From assembly GCA_009993885.1 (NCBI GenBank), contig JAACSN010000009.1:1-64000 (forward strand): 64,000 nt of DNA, in the 5' to 3' direction. Source of the stretch: Alphaproteobacteria bacterium (GTDB taxonomy: Bacteria > Pseudomonadota > Alphaproteobacteria > Caedimonadales > UBA9215). The notes under the pieces were generated by a model. That model was not told the origin of the DNA, searched no databases, and saw nothing but the letters and a program-made list of their open reading frames with translations. How positions within the stretch are numbered: position 1 is the first letter of the stretch; each line of letters begins with the position of its first letter. Shown piece by piece: positions 63,671 through 64,000 of the stretch. The translations under genes and the position numbers were made by a program.

Positions 63671-64000
63671 ATGATGAAAAACCCAGATTCTTCACTTGAC
63701 AAAAAATCAGACCTTACAATTCTGGGACTTCTGCTTCCTTACCTTTGGCCAAGCAATCGAGTTGACTTAAAACGACGCATTTTTATCGCCTTCTTCTTTT
63801 TGACAATTAGTAAAGTTACTAACGTTTACATGCCCCTCCTGTATAAACAATCCATCGACCTCCTTGGGCTCTCTTCAGAAGCCCTCACATGGTTTTCTTT
63901 ACCCGTTCTTATTATCTTTGCCTATGGCGCCGCACGTTTGGGCGCCCAACTGTTCAACGAACTTAAAGATATTCTAACGGCAAAGGTCGAACACTACGCC
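63671..64000 (+). CDS. ABC transporter permease/ATPase, Atm1 type (partial)
   Basis: Only the first 110 codons are present; the gene runs off the window. The start has AGGAAAAA before two ATG codons. LLLPYLWPSNRVDLKRRIFIAFFFLTISKVTNVYMPLLYKQ is characteristic of the first transmembrane segment of Atm1/HMT1-like exporters, which carry glutathione-derived or metal-related compounds. The following hydrophobic stretch with LIIFAYGAARLGAQLFNELKD agrees. Divergent from nrdJ. Confidence 0.82.
   Translation, partial: MMKNPDSSLDKKSDLTILGLLLPYLWPSNRVDLKRRIFIAFFFLTISKVTNVYMPLLYKQSIDLLGLSSEALTWFSLPVLIIFAYGAARLGAQLFNELKDILTAKVEHYA

Overview
The window reads as chromosome of an AT-rich alphaproteobacterium that probably lives in close association with a eukaryotic host. 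The alphaproteobacterial signs are an ATP synthase F0 block in the order a-c-b'-b, a ChpT-type histidine phosphotransferase, an adenosylcobalamin-dependent ribonucleotide reductase, and the acpP-fabF-mltG...gmk neighbourhood. The host-associated signs are a secreted protein with an F-box-like segment, many small lineage-specific proteins with signal peptides, a fatty-acid import and oxidation cluster, and a queuosine-precursor salvage pair. A Holosporales-like amoeba or protist symbiont would fit, but that placement is inference. I see no rRNA, tRNA, CRISPR array or transposase gene.

Layout. 0.1-9.1 kb: gmk, accD, mltG, fabF and acpP, interrupted at about 2-6.4 kb by an accessory island. The island holds a signal-peptide-less protein rich in basic clusters, a divergent subtilase and a secreted F-box/cysteine-peptidase-like protein. 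Each of the last two sits between copies of the same short repeat family. 10.0-12.1 kb: atpB-atpE-atpF'-atpF. 12.3-17.6 kb: a large secreted protein of unknown function, an alpha/beta hydrolase-OsmC fusion, a protein with eight heptapeptide repeats and a glycerophosphodiester phosphodiesterase. 17.7-20.9 kb: fabI-uppS-cdsA-pgeF on the plus strand. 22.0-32.3 kb: a fatty-acid cluster on the minus strand (SDR, thioesterase-like protein, acyl-CoA dehydrogenase, hydroxyacyl-CoA dehydrogenase/enoyl-CoA hydratase, thiolase, acyl-CoA synthetase, FadL porin).

32.4-44.4 kb: small secreted proteins, MFS and Na+/H+ transporters, chpT, prfB with a programmed +1 frameshift, and trkA. 44.4-47.5 kb: rsmE, tgt, a YhhQ-type queuosine-precursor transporter and rpmB. 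48.7-52.7 kb: proC coupled to a TetR/COQ9-like gene and a serine hydrolase, then an isolated fliI. 53.0-55.0 kb: groES-groEL behind a sigma-32-like promoter. 55-64 kb: a DUF2608-like secreted HAD protein, an SLC13 permease with RCK_C domains, a hipBA module with three operator-like palindromes exactly 50 bp apart, nrdJ with NrdR-box-like sites, and the start of an Atm1-type ABC transporter.

The metabolic genes form a coherent picture. FadL, FadD and the oxidation enzymes feed on exogenous fatty acids, while FabF, FabI, AcpP and AccD make them, and UppS and CdsA feed envelope synthesis. Queuine or its precursor is imported and inserted by Tgt. The most unusual material is the repeat-bounded island at 2.8-6.4 kb, the heptapeptide-repeat gene whose unit encodes similar peptides on both strands, and the phased hipBA operators.
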